NCBI GenBank assembly: GCA_938034445.1
Contig: CALHLD010000027.1
Coordinates: forward strand, 1-32,897
DNA length: 32,897 bases
From: an uncultured archaeon
Lineage (GTDB): Archaea; Thermoproteota; Nitrososphaeria; JACIWG01
Direction of reading: 5' to 3'
Shown here: one piece after another, positions 24,232 through 32,897 of the stretch
Layout: each line of letters begins with the position of its first letter
Numbering within the stretch: the stretch's first letter is position 1
The notes under the pieces: generated by a model
Told to the model about the DNA's origin: nothing
Databases searched by the model: none
Seen by the model: the letters and a program-made list of their open reading frames with translations, nothing else
Position numbers and translations under genes: made by a program

Positions 24232-25458
24232 TTACGTTCTTAAAGTTCTTTTAATAATTATAAAGAATATGATGACAGCGGATAAGATAGTGAGCAAAAA
24301 TACTATAACTGGAAGAGGGTCAAATGACTGTATAAGAGGAGAAGTTGTAGTAGGCGTGTTAGGTTTCTCGGATAAAACAATTTTATGAAACATGTTTGAT
24401 GCAAGTTTTATTTCAGATTTTGATGTAATTGTACCGTACACTGCATATATTTTGTAAACTCCTTCTGGAAGAAGAAAGCTTATTTGACCATTTTTGTCTG
24501 TTAAACCTTCCCCTCTAACATTATTTTCCATATCGACTATTCTTATCCTCGAATTTGAGAAAGGGTTGCCTTCTTCATTAACAACTTGAACAGTAAGAGT
24601 ATAAGTTTTTAGCTCTGGAACGATTACAGAAAACTGTTTATCAGATTCAAGATTTATTTCAAATGTTCTATAAATTTTTCCAGCATAATAGACTTTTAGG
24701 GAGTATGTGTCTTGAATTAGATTTTTGAAAGTTGCAATACCATTTTGTGTATAAGATTTAAATGTCTTCAACCTATTTCCAAAAACTACTTCAACATTAG
24801 ATACGGGTTTTCCACTAGTATCCCTAACCTCCAGTATAAACTCGTATAAGGGAACCTTAACCTCATGTAAAGTGTCAGGCTTTGGTGTAAATGTTTCTGA
24901 AAAAACCTTATACGATGTATCAAGCCAATAAACATCCAAATTATAAGATTGTAACGGCATAGAATTAAAGACTGCGAAACCATCTCTGCCAGTAAAATTG
25001 TAAACATTTCTTGGACCAGATATTGTGTTCCATGTCAAGCTTACTTTAGAGTCTGAAACGATCTTGTTCGTTAAAGTTATTACACGGACCTTAACAAAAC
25101 CGACATTACATATAACCTTACTAAAACCGGCCTGTGAAGAGACCCTAGACTGTGCTACAACCACATCTTTCCATGTGACAAAAACATTAATTTCGTTCGG
25201 CGGATCCGTTAATGTGAATCCTGCAATACCCTTACCATCAGTTAAGGCTTCAGCAACAAGATATGCACCTGGAGGGGGGGCAAAAAGAGATACTCTGGCA
25301 CCAGCCAAAGGAGAGTCCCGAACATCCACAGCCTGAATGTTTAACTGGACAACAGCAGCATTAACATTAAAAAATTGGCTACAAGTAAATATTATGATAG
25401 ATAATAATATTATTGTAGGATAGGAAGATTTTTTAAAAAATCTATTTTTTGATGACAT
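24232..25458 (-). CDS. Secreted, membrane-anchored protein of repeated CarboxypepD_reg/Ig-like domains
   Basis: A 408-residue surface protein. A signal peptide or anchor occupies residues 14-35 (YPTIILLSIIIFTCSQFFNV), followed by four beta-sandwich repeats of roughly 85-90 residues, each with a D-x-x-G-x-P/K-V/L-x-x-x-x-V opening (VRDSPLAGARVSLF; LTNKIVSDSKVSLT; VRDTSGKPVSNVEVVF; NEEGNPFSNSRIRI) and a DG/NG turn before a strand (DGKGIAGFTL, GRDGFAVFNS, QNGIATFKNL, DKNGQISFLL). A Thr/Pro stretch (KPNTPTTTSPL) leads to a C-terminal helix and basic tail. It is 38 bases downstream of the pilin-like giant and probably the last gene of the pilus operon, as a stalk or adhesin. Confidence 0.75.
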   Translation of the reverse strand: MSSKNRFFKKSSYPTIILLSIIIFTCSQFFNVNAAVVQLNIQAVDVRDSPLAGARVSLFAPPPGAYLVAEALTDGKGIAGFTLTDPPNEINVFVTWKDVVVAQSRVSSQAGFSKVICNVGFVKVRVITLTNKIVSDSKVSLTWNTISGPRNVYNFTGRDGFAVFNSMPLQSYNLDVYWLDTSYKVFSETFTPKPDTLHEVKVPLYEFILEVRDTSGKPVSNVEVVFGNRLKTFKSYTQNGIATFKNLIQDTYSLKVYYAGKIYRTFEINLESDKQFSVIVPELKTYTLTVQVVNEEGNPFSNSRIRIVDMENNVRGEGLTDKNGQISFLLPEGVYKIYAVYGTITSKSEIKLASNMFHKIVLSEKPNTPTTTSPLIQSFDPLPVIVFLLTILSAVIIFFIIIKRTLRT

Positions 25459-25496
25459 ATTTCACATACCATTTTATTATCCACAAAATAAACATT

Positions 25497-27647
25497 TTAA
25501 AGAACACCGGTTACACTAACGATTGTTGGAAAATATGTTTCAACAAACATGCGATAGTACATGTTAGGTTCATCGTATCCATTACCATCATAGGCCCATA
25601 CTCCAGCAAACCATGAGATCACAGTATTCTTTCTTATTGTCATAGTGCCGCTAGTATCAAATCTTTGAGCAAGACAATCTATAACCCTCCTAGCATAGTC
25701 AGCTGAAGTCCATATCCACATTTCATAGCGGTTACCTGGAATAAGTGATTTAATGCTGTCAACGTAGCCCTTGCTTGGAAGAACAGCTTCACCAAAGCCT
25801 CTATAGTTGTATTGAGCGTACCAGTAGAGAAAGTTTTGATCCCTATCATGGGTAGCATGTGAAGAAGAGTATGTTCCAAAATGAACTGAAAGATCAGTCC
25901 TTTGATGAGCCCAATGGGATATTCTATCTGGAGAGGAAACGTCGCCGCTTGTGCCAGAAATCATTGTTAGATAACTGTAATATCGTCCATCCGTATGGTC
26001 TCTTAACCAGACTATATCATTATATAGTTGCCAATATTTTGTCTTATATGGTATTAAGGCTATTTCTGTATGCTTGAATGGCCCTGGATCGTCATAGTAT
26101 TCTCTGTAACCATTTTCGTACTCGACACGATATGTTCTGCTTGTGTCCCTATATGCTACAGCCCTTATTGGGCCGACTAGAACAGTCCAGTTTCCTGCTG
26201 GAAGTATGTGCGGTATCCAATATCCGCCTGGTACACGAATATAGCCGATGCCGTTCATTGAATATTCGACATGATAGTTTTTGTAGTACATGGAGAATGT
26301 CCAGTCTATTGCGAAGCTGAAGCCTTCATTTGGTATAAGCCTTAACTTGTATCTTTGATTATCTATGTCAACATATATGCCAGTACTATTCATTCTTACA
26401 AGATATGATGGTGGTGGTGCGTCAGCGTCCCAAAGCCATTCTACCCTAACCTTCTGCTGATAGACACCTGGGTTAGAAAAGTTGAGTAGGAAGACAAGCT
26501 TGTCTCCTACAGAAAATCTTCTTCTCCACTCAGCAAACTGTAAAGTTGGAACAAGATAGTTTGAAGTCCATACTTCGACTTGGCTTGGAATTTCTTTAAG
26601 GTTTGGATCGTTTGGCCCGTTTGTTGTACTATATACTCTAAATTGTTTAACTGGAGGCATAGGTATAGGAGGATATGTGCCTGAGAATGCAAGTTGCCTA
26701 TTAAACCACAAAATTGTCCCATTCAATATTATTTCTAGTGCGTAAACTTCTTCAGGCTTAGGTACATTTGGATAGAATTGGTTTATTGCATTTTCTTGTA
26801 TCACATACTCTATAGCCGTATAAGTATACGACTCTACTATTATTCCCCTATTGTCTACTGCCCAAACAATAATGCACCTGTTATAGGGTTCATCAATGAT
26901 TCTATTGTTTACTGATTTAAAGTATATTGTATAGTTTCCACCACCATTATTTAATAACGTTACTATCTTTGCATTTTCCCACTTTGAAGTGGATTTTTCA
27001 AAGTACGCTATTTTAAAATTGTTTACTGACAAGTCTTCAACAGGCTCACCATACTCTCTGTTTAAAGTGATAGTAACCTTTGTACCAAGCTGGTTATCAT
27101 TTTCTATAGAGTCCAAATGCACAGTCATGTTCAATAGTATAAGCATTTGCCCACTCCAACCGTAGAAACCGCTTCCCGGCACATTTAGGCTAAAGTTTGC
27201 TGAAATTGCTGAAATACTCTGTGGAGAATACCAGTATAGTTTTGCTAGATCATAAACATATCTTTCAGGTACTCTAAGCCTGCCGAATAGGAGTTTCTCA
27301 GGTTGAAGTAGAACCTTATTGAATGTGAAGTTTATCTGTATGCCTCTTGCAGAAAATGTTCTTATTGCAGTTTTCATCCACAACGTGAACCTTTCAAATG
27401 CATTATATCTTGGAATATCCATTTCAGCTGTAGCATTATATTCTTGCGTCATGTGTGCAAGAATATATTTTAGGGCACGTCTAAAGTCTTCGTTAAAGTT
27501 GTCAACAACTTCCTTAACCTCCTCATACCTTAAATTCTGGTAAGATGTTGAAGTAACATGTACTGTTATAGCGACATAGAATATTAGCAACGTTAATATT
27601 ACTCCTGCAAAAATTAGCAGCTGACCCCTCCTTTTCCTACAAACCAT
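25497..27647 (-). CDS. Very large pilin-like exterior protein
   Basis: A 716-residue protein whose N terminus looks like a class III (prepilin) signal: CRKRRG followed by QLLIFAGVILTLLIFYVAIT. The rest is beta-rich, aromatic, low in Lys and extracellular in character, with many N-x-S/T sites (for example NATAEM, NFTFN, NMTVHL, GNWTVL). No enzyme motif is recognised. ATG 27647 comes one base after the stop of the upstream pilin-like gene, with GGGGTTG as ribosome site; TTG 27656 in frame would overlap by 8 bases. At several times normal pilin size it may be a tip adhesin or minor pilin. Confidence 0.65.
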   Translation of the reverse strand: MVCRKRRGQLLIFAGVILTLLIFYVAITVHVTSTSYQNLRYEEVKEVVDNFNEDFRRALKYILAHMTQEYNATAEMDIPRYNAFERFTLWMKTAIRTFSARGIQINFTFNKVLLQPEKLLFGRLRVPERYVYDLAKLYWYSPQSISAISANFSLNVPGSGFYGWSGQMLILLNMTVHLDSIENDNQLGTKVTITLNREYGEPVEDLSVNNFKIAYFEKSTSKWENAKIVTLLNNGGGNYTIYFKSVNNRIIDEPYNRCIIVWAVDNRGIIVESYTYTAIEYVIQENAINQFYPNVPKPEEVYALEIILNGTILWFNRQLAFSGTYPPIPMPPVKQFRVYSTTNGPNDPNLKEIPSQVEVWTSNYLVPTLQFAEWRRRFSVGDKLVFLLNFSNPGVYQQKVRVEWLWDADAPPPSYLVRMNSTGIYVDIDNQRYKLRLIPNEGFSFAIDWTFSMYYKNYHVEYSMNGIGYIRVPGGYWIPHILPAGNWTVLVGPIRAVAYRDTSRTYRVEYENGYREYYDDPGPFKHTEIALIPYKTKYWQLYNDIVWLRDHTDGRYYSYLTMISGTSGDVSSPDRISHWAHQRTDLSVHFGTYSSSHATHDRDQNFLYWYAQYNYRGFGEAVLPSKGYVDSIKSLIPGNRYEMWIWTSADYARRVIDCLAQRFDTSGTMTIRKNTVISWFAGVWAYDGNGYDEPNMYYRMFVETYFPTIVSVTGVL

Positions 27648-27648
27648 A

Positions 27649-28152
27649 TTAAGCAACCCCCAAAAGAGCTAACTTCATTTCAACCACTATAACCTTCATC
27701 CATCTTGTAGTGTAAACGTACGATATTTGAACATTTTCTCCAGCCTTCAAAAACACTGCCTCATTAGCTTTCCCAAACTCGTCAACTGCATTCGATATTA
27801 CATCATTGTTTAAGGGGACAAGCTCTACAAAACCAAGCTCGTTTAAAGTAGCATTGTATATTGAAATGTTAAATATTATGTTATGTGGTATAAGAGAGTT
27901 TATTACAACCTTAAACTGTTGCTCCCATCCTTCTTTGACAGAGCCACTTGAATCGAATATTAGCCTGTCAAAACCTTGGTTGGCGGCAAGAGATGAGAGT
28001 AGATTGTATCCGAATTTTTTAAGGTCCTCACTTGCCCTCTGATGTGGAGTGTTGGGTGGTAGAGTAAGGTAATAGCTTATAGTAAATGCGGCTAGAATAA
28101 GTAGTGCTGAGACAACTGACTCTATAATTCTAGAAATACCTTTTTTACTCAT
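27649..28152 (-). CDS. Pilin-like protein with class III signal peptide
   Basis: A 167-residue protein. MSKKG then ISRIIESVVSALLILAAFTI is a typical archaeal prepilin leader: basic residues, Gly at the cleavage point and a hydrophobic helix with Glu at position +6 or so of the mature part. It would be cut by a PibD/EppA-type peptidase and assembled by the TadC platform. It overlaps the upstream gene by 4 bases (ATGA) and adjoins the giant pilin-like gene. Confidence 0.7.
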   Translation of the reverse strand: MSKKGISRIIESVVSALLILAAFTISYYLTLPPNTPHQRASEDLKKFGYNLLSSLAANQGFDRLIFDSSGSVKEGWEQQFKVVINSLIPHNIIFNISIYNATLNELGFVELVPLNNDVISNAVDEFGKANEAVFLKAGENVQISYVYTTRWMKVIVVEMKLALLGVA

Positions 28153-29336
28153 TCACTCATCCTCCATAGAGTTAATTCAGCATAATAGGAGTTTGTTCCA
28201 ATTCTAACAATACGTGATAAAGTTACTGTGTTTATTCCAGCACTTTCTAGTCCTAAGGACATGTAGTCGACAGCAACTGGTGTTCTTGGTCTTGACGCAA
28301 ACACTATGCCCCACTTACCCTGCTTCTTAACAAGTAATCCAACAAATATTACATCCTGTGAGGGTTCATTTTCCAGTTCATAAACTCTATAATTTTTACC
28401 ACCATAGTTAACTACTTTTCCAACTTCACCACTTGTTACATCTATTGCAGGATTTAGTATGATGTTTAAGCTTGATGTTAGCTCAAAGGCTGTAAGTTCA
28501 AGATGATGCGCGCCCCTTGCAATATCTTCAACCTGTGTAAAGTTTGCTATAAGATATTTGCCTTCAATAGCTAACCCTAATGTTGGTATAGTATTAGCTA
28601 CAAAAGATTGTTGAGATTGTAGACCATAATAGTTAACTGTGACCACAAGACAGTATGCGTATTCTGAGATACCTCGTGGAACCTGTGGCATATTGTTTTT
28701 AAAATCTAGCATTGTTTGCCCCCTCCAGTCTGTCATATTATATATTGTAACATAGCTGTAGTCAAAGTACTGAACATTTCCCTGTTTCGCAACATATATT
28801 GCAATGTATGTTCCCTTTACTTCAGCGTTTGGTGCATTCTTGCCCATAAAATTTTTTACATTTATTTTGAACTTTTCTGTAGGAGATTTTGTGTCAGCCT
28901 TTTCTATAGTTATATTTAATGCAGTCTTCAAATAGAATCTAAAACCATACTTCCAGTAACCCTTTTCTACATCATATAGTCCAGTTAGAGCACCGAAGGT
29001 TGTCGTGTTAATGTAAAGTGGATTTATTATTTCGCTCGCCCCAGAAAACATTCGCATAACCTTGTCAACGTCTAAATCGTACATTTTACCATGCTGAAAT
29101 GCGAGACCAAAGTCTTTTAGGCTAGTGTTGTTTACGTAAATGTTTGAACCCCAATCTTCAGGAAAACCTCTTGTTAGAAGTATTTTATCAAAAAGTCTGC
29201 TTGCGACTACGTCAAGCTGCTCTTCTTCAACAAGCTGCAACTGATTAGAGGATAGTGTTGTTACAGAATAGTATGTGTAGCCTAGCATCAGAATCGATAT
29301 CAATATTGCTACAATGTACTCGTAGGTTGGACTCAT
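28149..29336 (-). CDS. Pilin-like exterior protein with N-terminal helix
   Basis: A 395-residue protein. One N-terminal helix (YEYIVAILISILMLGYTYYS), then a mostly beta-rich exterior. The leader lacks the basic-Gly cleavage site of its neighbours, so it may stay anchored or be an uncleaved pseudopilin. NTS, NIT and NMT sequons are seen. It starts one base before the end of the upstream gene (TAATG) and overlaps the next by 4, placing it firmly in the pilus operon. Family not recognised beyond this. Confidence 0.65.
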   Translation of the reverse strand: MSPTYEYIVAILISILMLGYTYYSVTTLSSNQLQLVEEEQLDVVASRLFDKILLTRGFPEDWGSNIYVNNTSLKDFGLAFQHGKMYDLDVDKVMRMFSGASEIINPLYINTTTFGALTGLYDVEKGYWKYGFRFYLKTALNITIEKADTKSPTEKFKINVKNFMGKNAPNAEVKGTYIAIYVAKQGNVQYFDYSYVTIYNMTDWRGQTMLDFKNNMPQVPRGISEYAYCLVVTVNYYGLQSQQSFVANTIPTLGLAIEGKYLIANFTQVEDIARGAHHLELTAFELTSSLNIILNPAIDVTSGEVGKVVNYGGKNYRVYELENEPSQDVIFVGLLVKKQGKWGIVFASRPRTPVAVDYMSLGLESAGINTVTLSRIVRIGTNSYYAELTLWRMSE

Positions 29337-29854
29337 TAGCCTTTCACCTCAAGCCTTCCAATGCCGACTTGAAACAAGCCTGTGTCCGGGTTGAGTCTAC
29401 ACCATACAACAGGCTTAGAGACGCCACTATATAGGATACCATCATAGTAGATTACACCATTCCCTACATCGAAGCTGCCTGAAGATTTAGCAACTTCAAC
29501 ACCGAACCTAAAATTGAGCCTTGACTCTACCTTAAAAACCTCATATCCGTAAACATATGATACAACCTTCCATCCTAAAGAATCGTTTTCTAGCCTAATA
29601 ATGTATCCCCTATTGTTAACGTGAACAGGAATATCAATGACCCTATATATGTATGGACTCTTATGCTCAAGATAAAATAAGTTCAGCATGTCCATAATTT
29701 CTGAAGAAACTCTCTCACATACTTCTTGAAGATAGATTTTTGAAGATTTAAAGCCGGTATCCATTACTGTAAGAAAAGAGAAGAATGCTACAGCAGAAAG
29801 TAGTATAACTAAAATGAGAGTTCCAATCAAATGTGACATAGTCGTACTCGACAT
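29336..29854 (-). CDS. Small pilin-like protein
   Basis: A 172-residue protein with an N-terminal helix (HLIGTLILVILLSAVAFFSF), a helical spine continuing to about residue 60 (SSKIYLQEVCERVSSEIMDM) and a beta-rich C-terminal half, the layout of type IV pilin subunits. A cleavage Gly with basic residues is not evident. It lies 3 bases after the upstream pilin and overlaps the next gene by one base. Confidence 0.65.
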   Translation of the reverse strand: MSSTTMSHLIGTLILVILLSAVAFFSFLTVMDTGFKSSKIYLQEVCERVSSEIMDMLNLFYLEHKSPYIYRVIDIPVHVNNRGYIIRLENDSLGWKVVSYVYGYEVFKVESRLNFRFGVEVAKSSGSFDVGNGVIYYDGILYSGVSKPVVWCRLNPDTGLFQVGIGRLEVKG

Positions 29855-29857
29855 ATC

Positions 29858-30736
29858 TCATCCACCAAAATATGAGATTTCAACATTAGACTGTACTAGC
29901 ATAATAATAGTGTCTCTTGGAAGATAGTGTGTGCCATTAGAATAGAAGCTTGGCAAACTTATTTCTAAAAATCCATTTGGACCTGCAGAAAACCTAACCC
30001 TATAAGTTGGATTCAATGGACCAGCATCAGCTGGAGCAGACATTCTATAGTATGAGGTTTCCAAGCTCCTACATTTTGCTACAACATAAATGTTTCCGCT
30101 TCCAGAAAATGTTCCTGGCAAGAGGTTAATATAGTTCACTTGCAAAATATTCACCAGCTCGAAAATCGGTAACCCCGTAGTAGCGCTTATTCCTTTACTA
30201 AAGTTGAAGGTTCCAAGGTTAAGCACATTAACTCTAGAATAGTCTATCACAATCCAGGCACCATCACTTTGCTCTACATAAACACATCCCATAGAAGCAT
30301 TATTGTTAAAAAGTATTGGCACTTCTGTTCCTCTTATCAAATATTTTCCAGCCGCAGATGCCAGTGAACCACCACGATATTTTAGCTGGCTACATTGTAC
30401 TGAAAGTAGGTTAATGGAATCGTAAGGTAATGTTCCACTTAATGTTTCTACTGATAAAGTTAAAGTTTTAGCGTCCCTCACAAATGATGGGCCTCCAGTC
30501 CTAGAATTAAATTTGACATACCCAGAAGAACCCTGTTTTGTTGAAACATGCTCGATTACTTCTGCAAGGTTTGTCATAATATTTTTTGCCTGATCGAATT
30601 CAGTGCTTTCACTCTGTATTGCGAACATGTTGTTTGCAAAGCCCATAGCGATTAAAGCAATGCTTAACATTATACCAGTTAAAATAACACTTGTTACTAT
30701 CTCAGATAAACCCTTTTCTTTTCTAATTTTACGCAT
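29858..30736 (-). CDS. Pilin/archaellin-like protein with class III signal peptide
   Basis: A 292-residue protein whose leader is textbook: MRKIRKEKG, cleavage, LSEIVTSVILTGIMLSIALI. The helix runs on as GFANNMFAIQSESTEFDQAK, followed by a Gly/Ser/Asn-rich beta domain of the kind that packs on the pilus exterior. It begins 63 bases after the TadC gene, on the same strand, and is the first pilin of the operon. Confidence 0.75.
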   Translation of the reverse strand: MRKIRKEKGLSEIVTSVILTGIMLSIALIAMGFANNMFAIQSESTEFDQAKNIMTNLAEVIEHVSTKQGSSGYVKFNSRTGGPSFVRDAKTLTLSVETLSGTLPYDSINLLSVQCSQLKYRGGSLASAAGKYLIRGTEVPILFNNNASMGCVYVEQSDGAWIVIDYSRVNVLNLGTFNFSKGISATTGLPIFELVNILQVNYINLLPGTFSGSGNIYVVAKCRSLETSYYRMSAPADAGPLNPTYRVRFSAGPNGFLEISLPSFYSNGTHYLPRDTIIMLVQSNVEISYFGG

Positions 30737-30799
30737 ACCTTTAACCCTTCAACATTATTGAATATGATTATTGGGAAATTTAAAGGTTTCCCTTTTTAG

Positions 30800-32647
30800 C
30801 TATGTGGAAACTATCTGAAGCGAGCCCATGAAGATTGGAGCCAGATACAGTGAGATGAGTGAAATTATTGCTAGAACAAACGAGTGTTTGAAGCCAGCGC
30901 TAACCCTTTCACCCGAAACCTTTCCTGCAACAAGGCCCATAAACACTGTATTAAATATTATTGGTGGCACAAAGACTTTAACGAAATCTCCAAAACCAAA
31001 TGCTGCAGAAAACTGTTGGAATATGCTTCTTGCAAAGAATAGTATTGTTATCGTTGAAATTAGTAGGATTAGACCTCCAATATATGGTAGTAGCAGTAGA
31101 GGCCTGAGACTTGACCTCTTCTCCTTCTCTATCGACATTATTGATTCACTGAATGATGCTAGGCTTTCAAGTGTTTCAGGAGTGCCTCCACCAACATCAA
31201 TAGAGTCTATAAGAAGAAACATTGTCATAAGGTTAAGCCATCCATGGAGTCTCCTTCTAAGGTCTGCTAGAACCTTTCTAAAGGATATGCCCCAGCTTAT
31301 CTCATTAGACATAAGTCTCAAAATTTTTGAGAACTCGCCATATTCTCTTTTTGCAAGGTAAAAGATACATTTTTCAGGACTAATACCAGTCTTCCTTATT
31401 TCAACAAGGTCTCTTAGAAAGTTTGTTATACCAAGGGTTATAAGACTATTTTCTCTAGAATATTTTATGTCCATAATCATTCCAGGCAAAAATGTTACCA
31501 TCATAACAACACAAATGCCGATGGCGGGCTCAAAACCGTAGTCTAAACCCAAAATTTGCCTAAACCATATTATGAAGGTGTAAAAGGGTTCAAGAGGGCG
31601 AAATTCTCCAAAATTAACAAAGGGCATAGGCAGGTAGAATGCTAGAACCATTGGTATAGCAAGAAGGAATGTGAAGGGTAATGTTGCAAAAAACCACTTA
31701 TATGCCCTATAGTCTGAGATAGGATATTTTGGTGCAGTAATATCTATCATGTACAGGAAAACACCAGAAACAACTGGTAGAAAAATGTATGAGAAAATTA
31801 CAAACGTTTCCATGCTAAAAAGTCCACCGCCTCCACCCATACCAGTAGGCATAATTTTTGTCACAATAAACATAACATATAATGCTAAAGCAAGCAAAAT
31901 TGCGACAGTAATGTATGATTCCATAAGCAACGCCATCCTTTCACCAATAATCTTAATCTTAGTCTTCCTGTTCTCGAACATGATTTCAGTACGTTTCAAA
32001 AGATAGTGTTCAGTGTCGCCACCAACCCTTAAAGTTGAAGCATATCCTAAAACAAACTCCTTATAGTCCTTACTTGGAACATGCTTAGCACTCTCCTCCA
32101 GAGCAGTGACAGGGTCAATGCCTCTAGCCCTAGTGTCAACGTAAACGAGTTTAGCAGCCTGACCAAGCTGTGGAAGAAACTCAAGATCCTTAAGCTTCTC
32201 GAAAGCCTTAAAAGGAGAAATGCCACCAGAAGCTAATACACTAACGTATGCGGCTGCAAAAGGAACTTCAGTATCGAGTATTGAGGCACGGTTTGATGCA
32301 GCAAGATTAGGGTATATGAGGAAAAGTACGAGAACAAGTGGTGGTACAGCTATAAGTGTAAGCATTATTGGATTCAATAAAAAGAAGCCTAATAGGGCTA
32401 TTGGTAAAAATATGGCGAGAGAAAAGAAAGTCGCAAAACCGCACATTGAGAGATAGGTTTCTGGATGAATTCGAATGTTTGCAGCCTCCAATATTACAGG
32501 AATATTTTTAAAAATTTTAAGCATCCTACGACCAAACCAGCTAAAATATGCGTAAGATAAGCTTGTGAAAGTAAGCTTAGGCCTATAAGCCTTTTTACCC
32601 TTAACCTGAACCTTAACCTTAGCCATACTATAATATTTTTTAAGCAT
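30800..32647 (-). CDS. tadC: TadC/FlaJ-like pilus assembly membrane platform
   Basis: A 615-residue integral membrane protein with two T2SSF (GspF) domains, the archaeal FlaJ/TadC duplication. First domain about 125-250: ASILDTEVPFAAAYVSVLAS, GISPFKAFEKL, and later a four-helix group. Second domain about 405-520: LGITNFLRDLVEIRKTGISP, SWGISFRKVLADL, IDVGGGTPETLESLASF. Hydrophobic helices occur near 70-120, 245-265, 280-300, 315-340 and at the C-terminal end. It forms the inner-membrane core around which pilins are pulled from the membrane by an ATPase, which is not in the window. It leads the minus-strand pilin operon and is divergent from a further pilin gene. ATG 32647 is taken; ATG at 32626 (MAKVKV) is an alternative. 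Confidence 0.85.
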   Translation of the reverse strand: MLKKYYSMAKVKVQVKGKKAYRPKLTFTSLSYAYFSWFGRRMLKIFKNIPVILEAANIRIHPETYLSMCGFATFFSLAIFLPIALLGFFLLNPIMLTLIAVPPLVLVLFLIYPNLAASNRASILDTEVPFAAAYVSVLASGGISPFKAFEKLKDLEFLPQLGQAAKLVYVDTRARGIDPVTALEESAKHVPSKDYKEFVLGYASTLRVGGDTEHYLLKRTEIMFENRKTKIKIIGERMALLMESYITVAILLALALYVMFIVTKIMPTGMGGGGGLFSMETFVIFSYIFLPVVSGVFLYMIDITAPKYPISDYRAYKWFFATLPFTFLLAIPMVLAFYLPMPFVNFGEFRPLEPFYTFIIWFRQILGLDYGFEPAIGICVVMMVTFLPGMIMDIKYSRENSLITLGITNFLRDLVEIRKTGISPEKCIFYLAKREYGEFSKILRLMSNEISWGISFRKVLADLRRRLHGWLNLMTMFLLIDSIDVGGGTPETLESLASFSESIMSIEKEKRSSLRPLLLLPYIGGLILLISTITILFFARSIFQQFSAAFGFGDFVKVFVPPIIFNTVFMGLVAGKVSGERVSAGFKHSFVLAIISLISLYLAPIFMGSLQIVST

Positions 32648-32720
32648 AGAATTTAAACTTATCTATAAAATTGGATAAGAAAAAAATTTTATAGAAAGTG
32701 TTAAAGAAAGTTGACAGAAA

Positions 32721-32730
32721 AGTTTATATT
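32721..32730 (+). promoter_or_regulatory. TATA box of the divergent pilin gene
   Basis: AGTTTATATT ends 24 bases before ATG 32754, the classic leaderless archaeal spacing. It suggests a strong, separate promoter for this pilin. Confidence 0.55.
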
Positions 32731-32753
32731 ACCATAATGTGATAGTAGTTTAC

Positions 32754-32897
32754 ATGACCGTAAAAAATAGAAGGGGTATAAGCCCCGTTATAGCAACAGT
32801 TATACTTATCGCAATAGCAGTTGCAATCGCAATAGCAGTAGCGTTCTGGGCAGCAGGCCTAACAGGAGCATTCACAAGATTCGAGAAACTAGAAATA
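32754..32897 (+). CDS. Archaeal type IV pilin (N-terminal 48 residues, runs off the window)
   Basis: MTVKNRRG followed by ISPVIATVILIAIAVAIAIA is the conserved archaeal type IV pilin N-terminal domain (DUF1628 type): a short basic leader, Gly at the cleavage site and a very hydrophobic assembly helix. The short leader and its own promoter suggest a major pilin, in contrast to the divergent operon of larger minor subunits. The remainder lies beyond the window. Confidence 0.85.
   Translation, partial: MTVKNRRGISPVIATVILIAIAVAIAIAVAFWAAGLTGAFTRFEKLEI

Noticed and set aside
30828-31361. Plus-strand open frame of 177 codons
   Set aside because: Antisense to the second T2SSF domain of TadC. Its composition is what the complement of a membrane protein gives and it has no promoter or ribosome site.
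1-32897. CRISPR array, tRNA or rRNA genes
   Set aside because: No regularly spaced direct repeats and no cloverleaf-like or conserved rRNA sequence were noticed on either strand; a covariance-model scan would be needed to exclude small RNAs.

Overview
The window looks like a piece of an archaeal chromosome, AT-rich, probably from a thermophilic or related TACK-type lineage. Reasons: TATA boxes (often TTTATA) sit about 24-28 bases before many start codons with little or no leader; several pilin-like proteins carry archaeal class III signal peptides (K/R-G followed by a hydrophobic stretch); there are VapBC, HEPN/MNT and AbrB-type small genes, a FlaJ/TadC-type membrane protein, an ADP-forming acyl-CoA synthetase subunit, and a pair of biotin-synthase-like radical SAM proteins beside gcvT. 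The exact taxon cannot be fixed from sequence reading alone.

Layout. 1-7.5 kb is metabolic: a truncated TIM-barrel sugar isomerase-like gene, two adjacent radical SAM genes that best fit the archaeal two-component lipoyl synthase (LipS1/LipS2), a VapBC-type pair, gcvT (which needs lipoylated H protein), an AbrB-domain protein, and a NAD-kinase-like protein fused to a winged helix. 6.2-11.5 kb holds a divergent unit: an MFS transporter facing a three-gene operon encoding a LuxE-like acyl-protein synthetase, a LuxC-like acyl reductase and an extended SDR. No luciferase is present. I read this as an archaeal carboxylic-acid-to-aldehyde/alcohol pathway, with a pair of palindromic sites in the divergent promoter region. 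This is the most interesting system in the window.

11.5-17.4 kb is an accessory, decaying island: an ATPase fragment, a VapBC pair with a clear palindromic operator, a broken HEPN/MNT pair, the C-terminal half of a HerA/VirB4-type ATPase full of frameshifts, a frameshifted gene next to a two-helix membrane protein, a three-gene cassette ending in MntA-HepT (with HepT frameshifted at its catalytic motif), and a badly decayed gene resembling AbiEi-type regulators. Three of the lesions are single extra bases in homopolymer runs, so sequencing error is a live alternative to decay.

17.4-24.2 kb returns to intact genes: a second MFS exporter, an unrecognised 248-residue protein, a two-helix surface protein, an M20 deacylase/peptidase, a membrane protein with a coiled coil and two tandem Ig-like domains, and an acyl-CoA synthetase alpha-type subunit. 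24.2-32.9 kb is a type IV pilus-like locus: on the minus strand TadC/FlaJ, then four pilin-like proteins, a 716-residue pilin-like giant and a secreted protein of repeated beta domains; on the plus strand, divergently, an abundant-type pilin that runs off the window. The secretion ATPase is not in the window.
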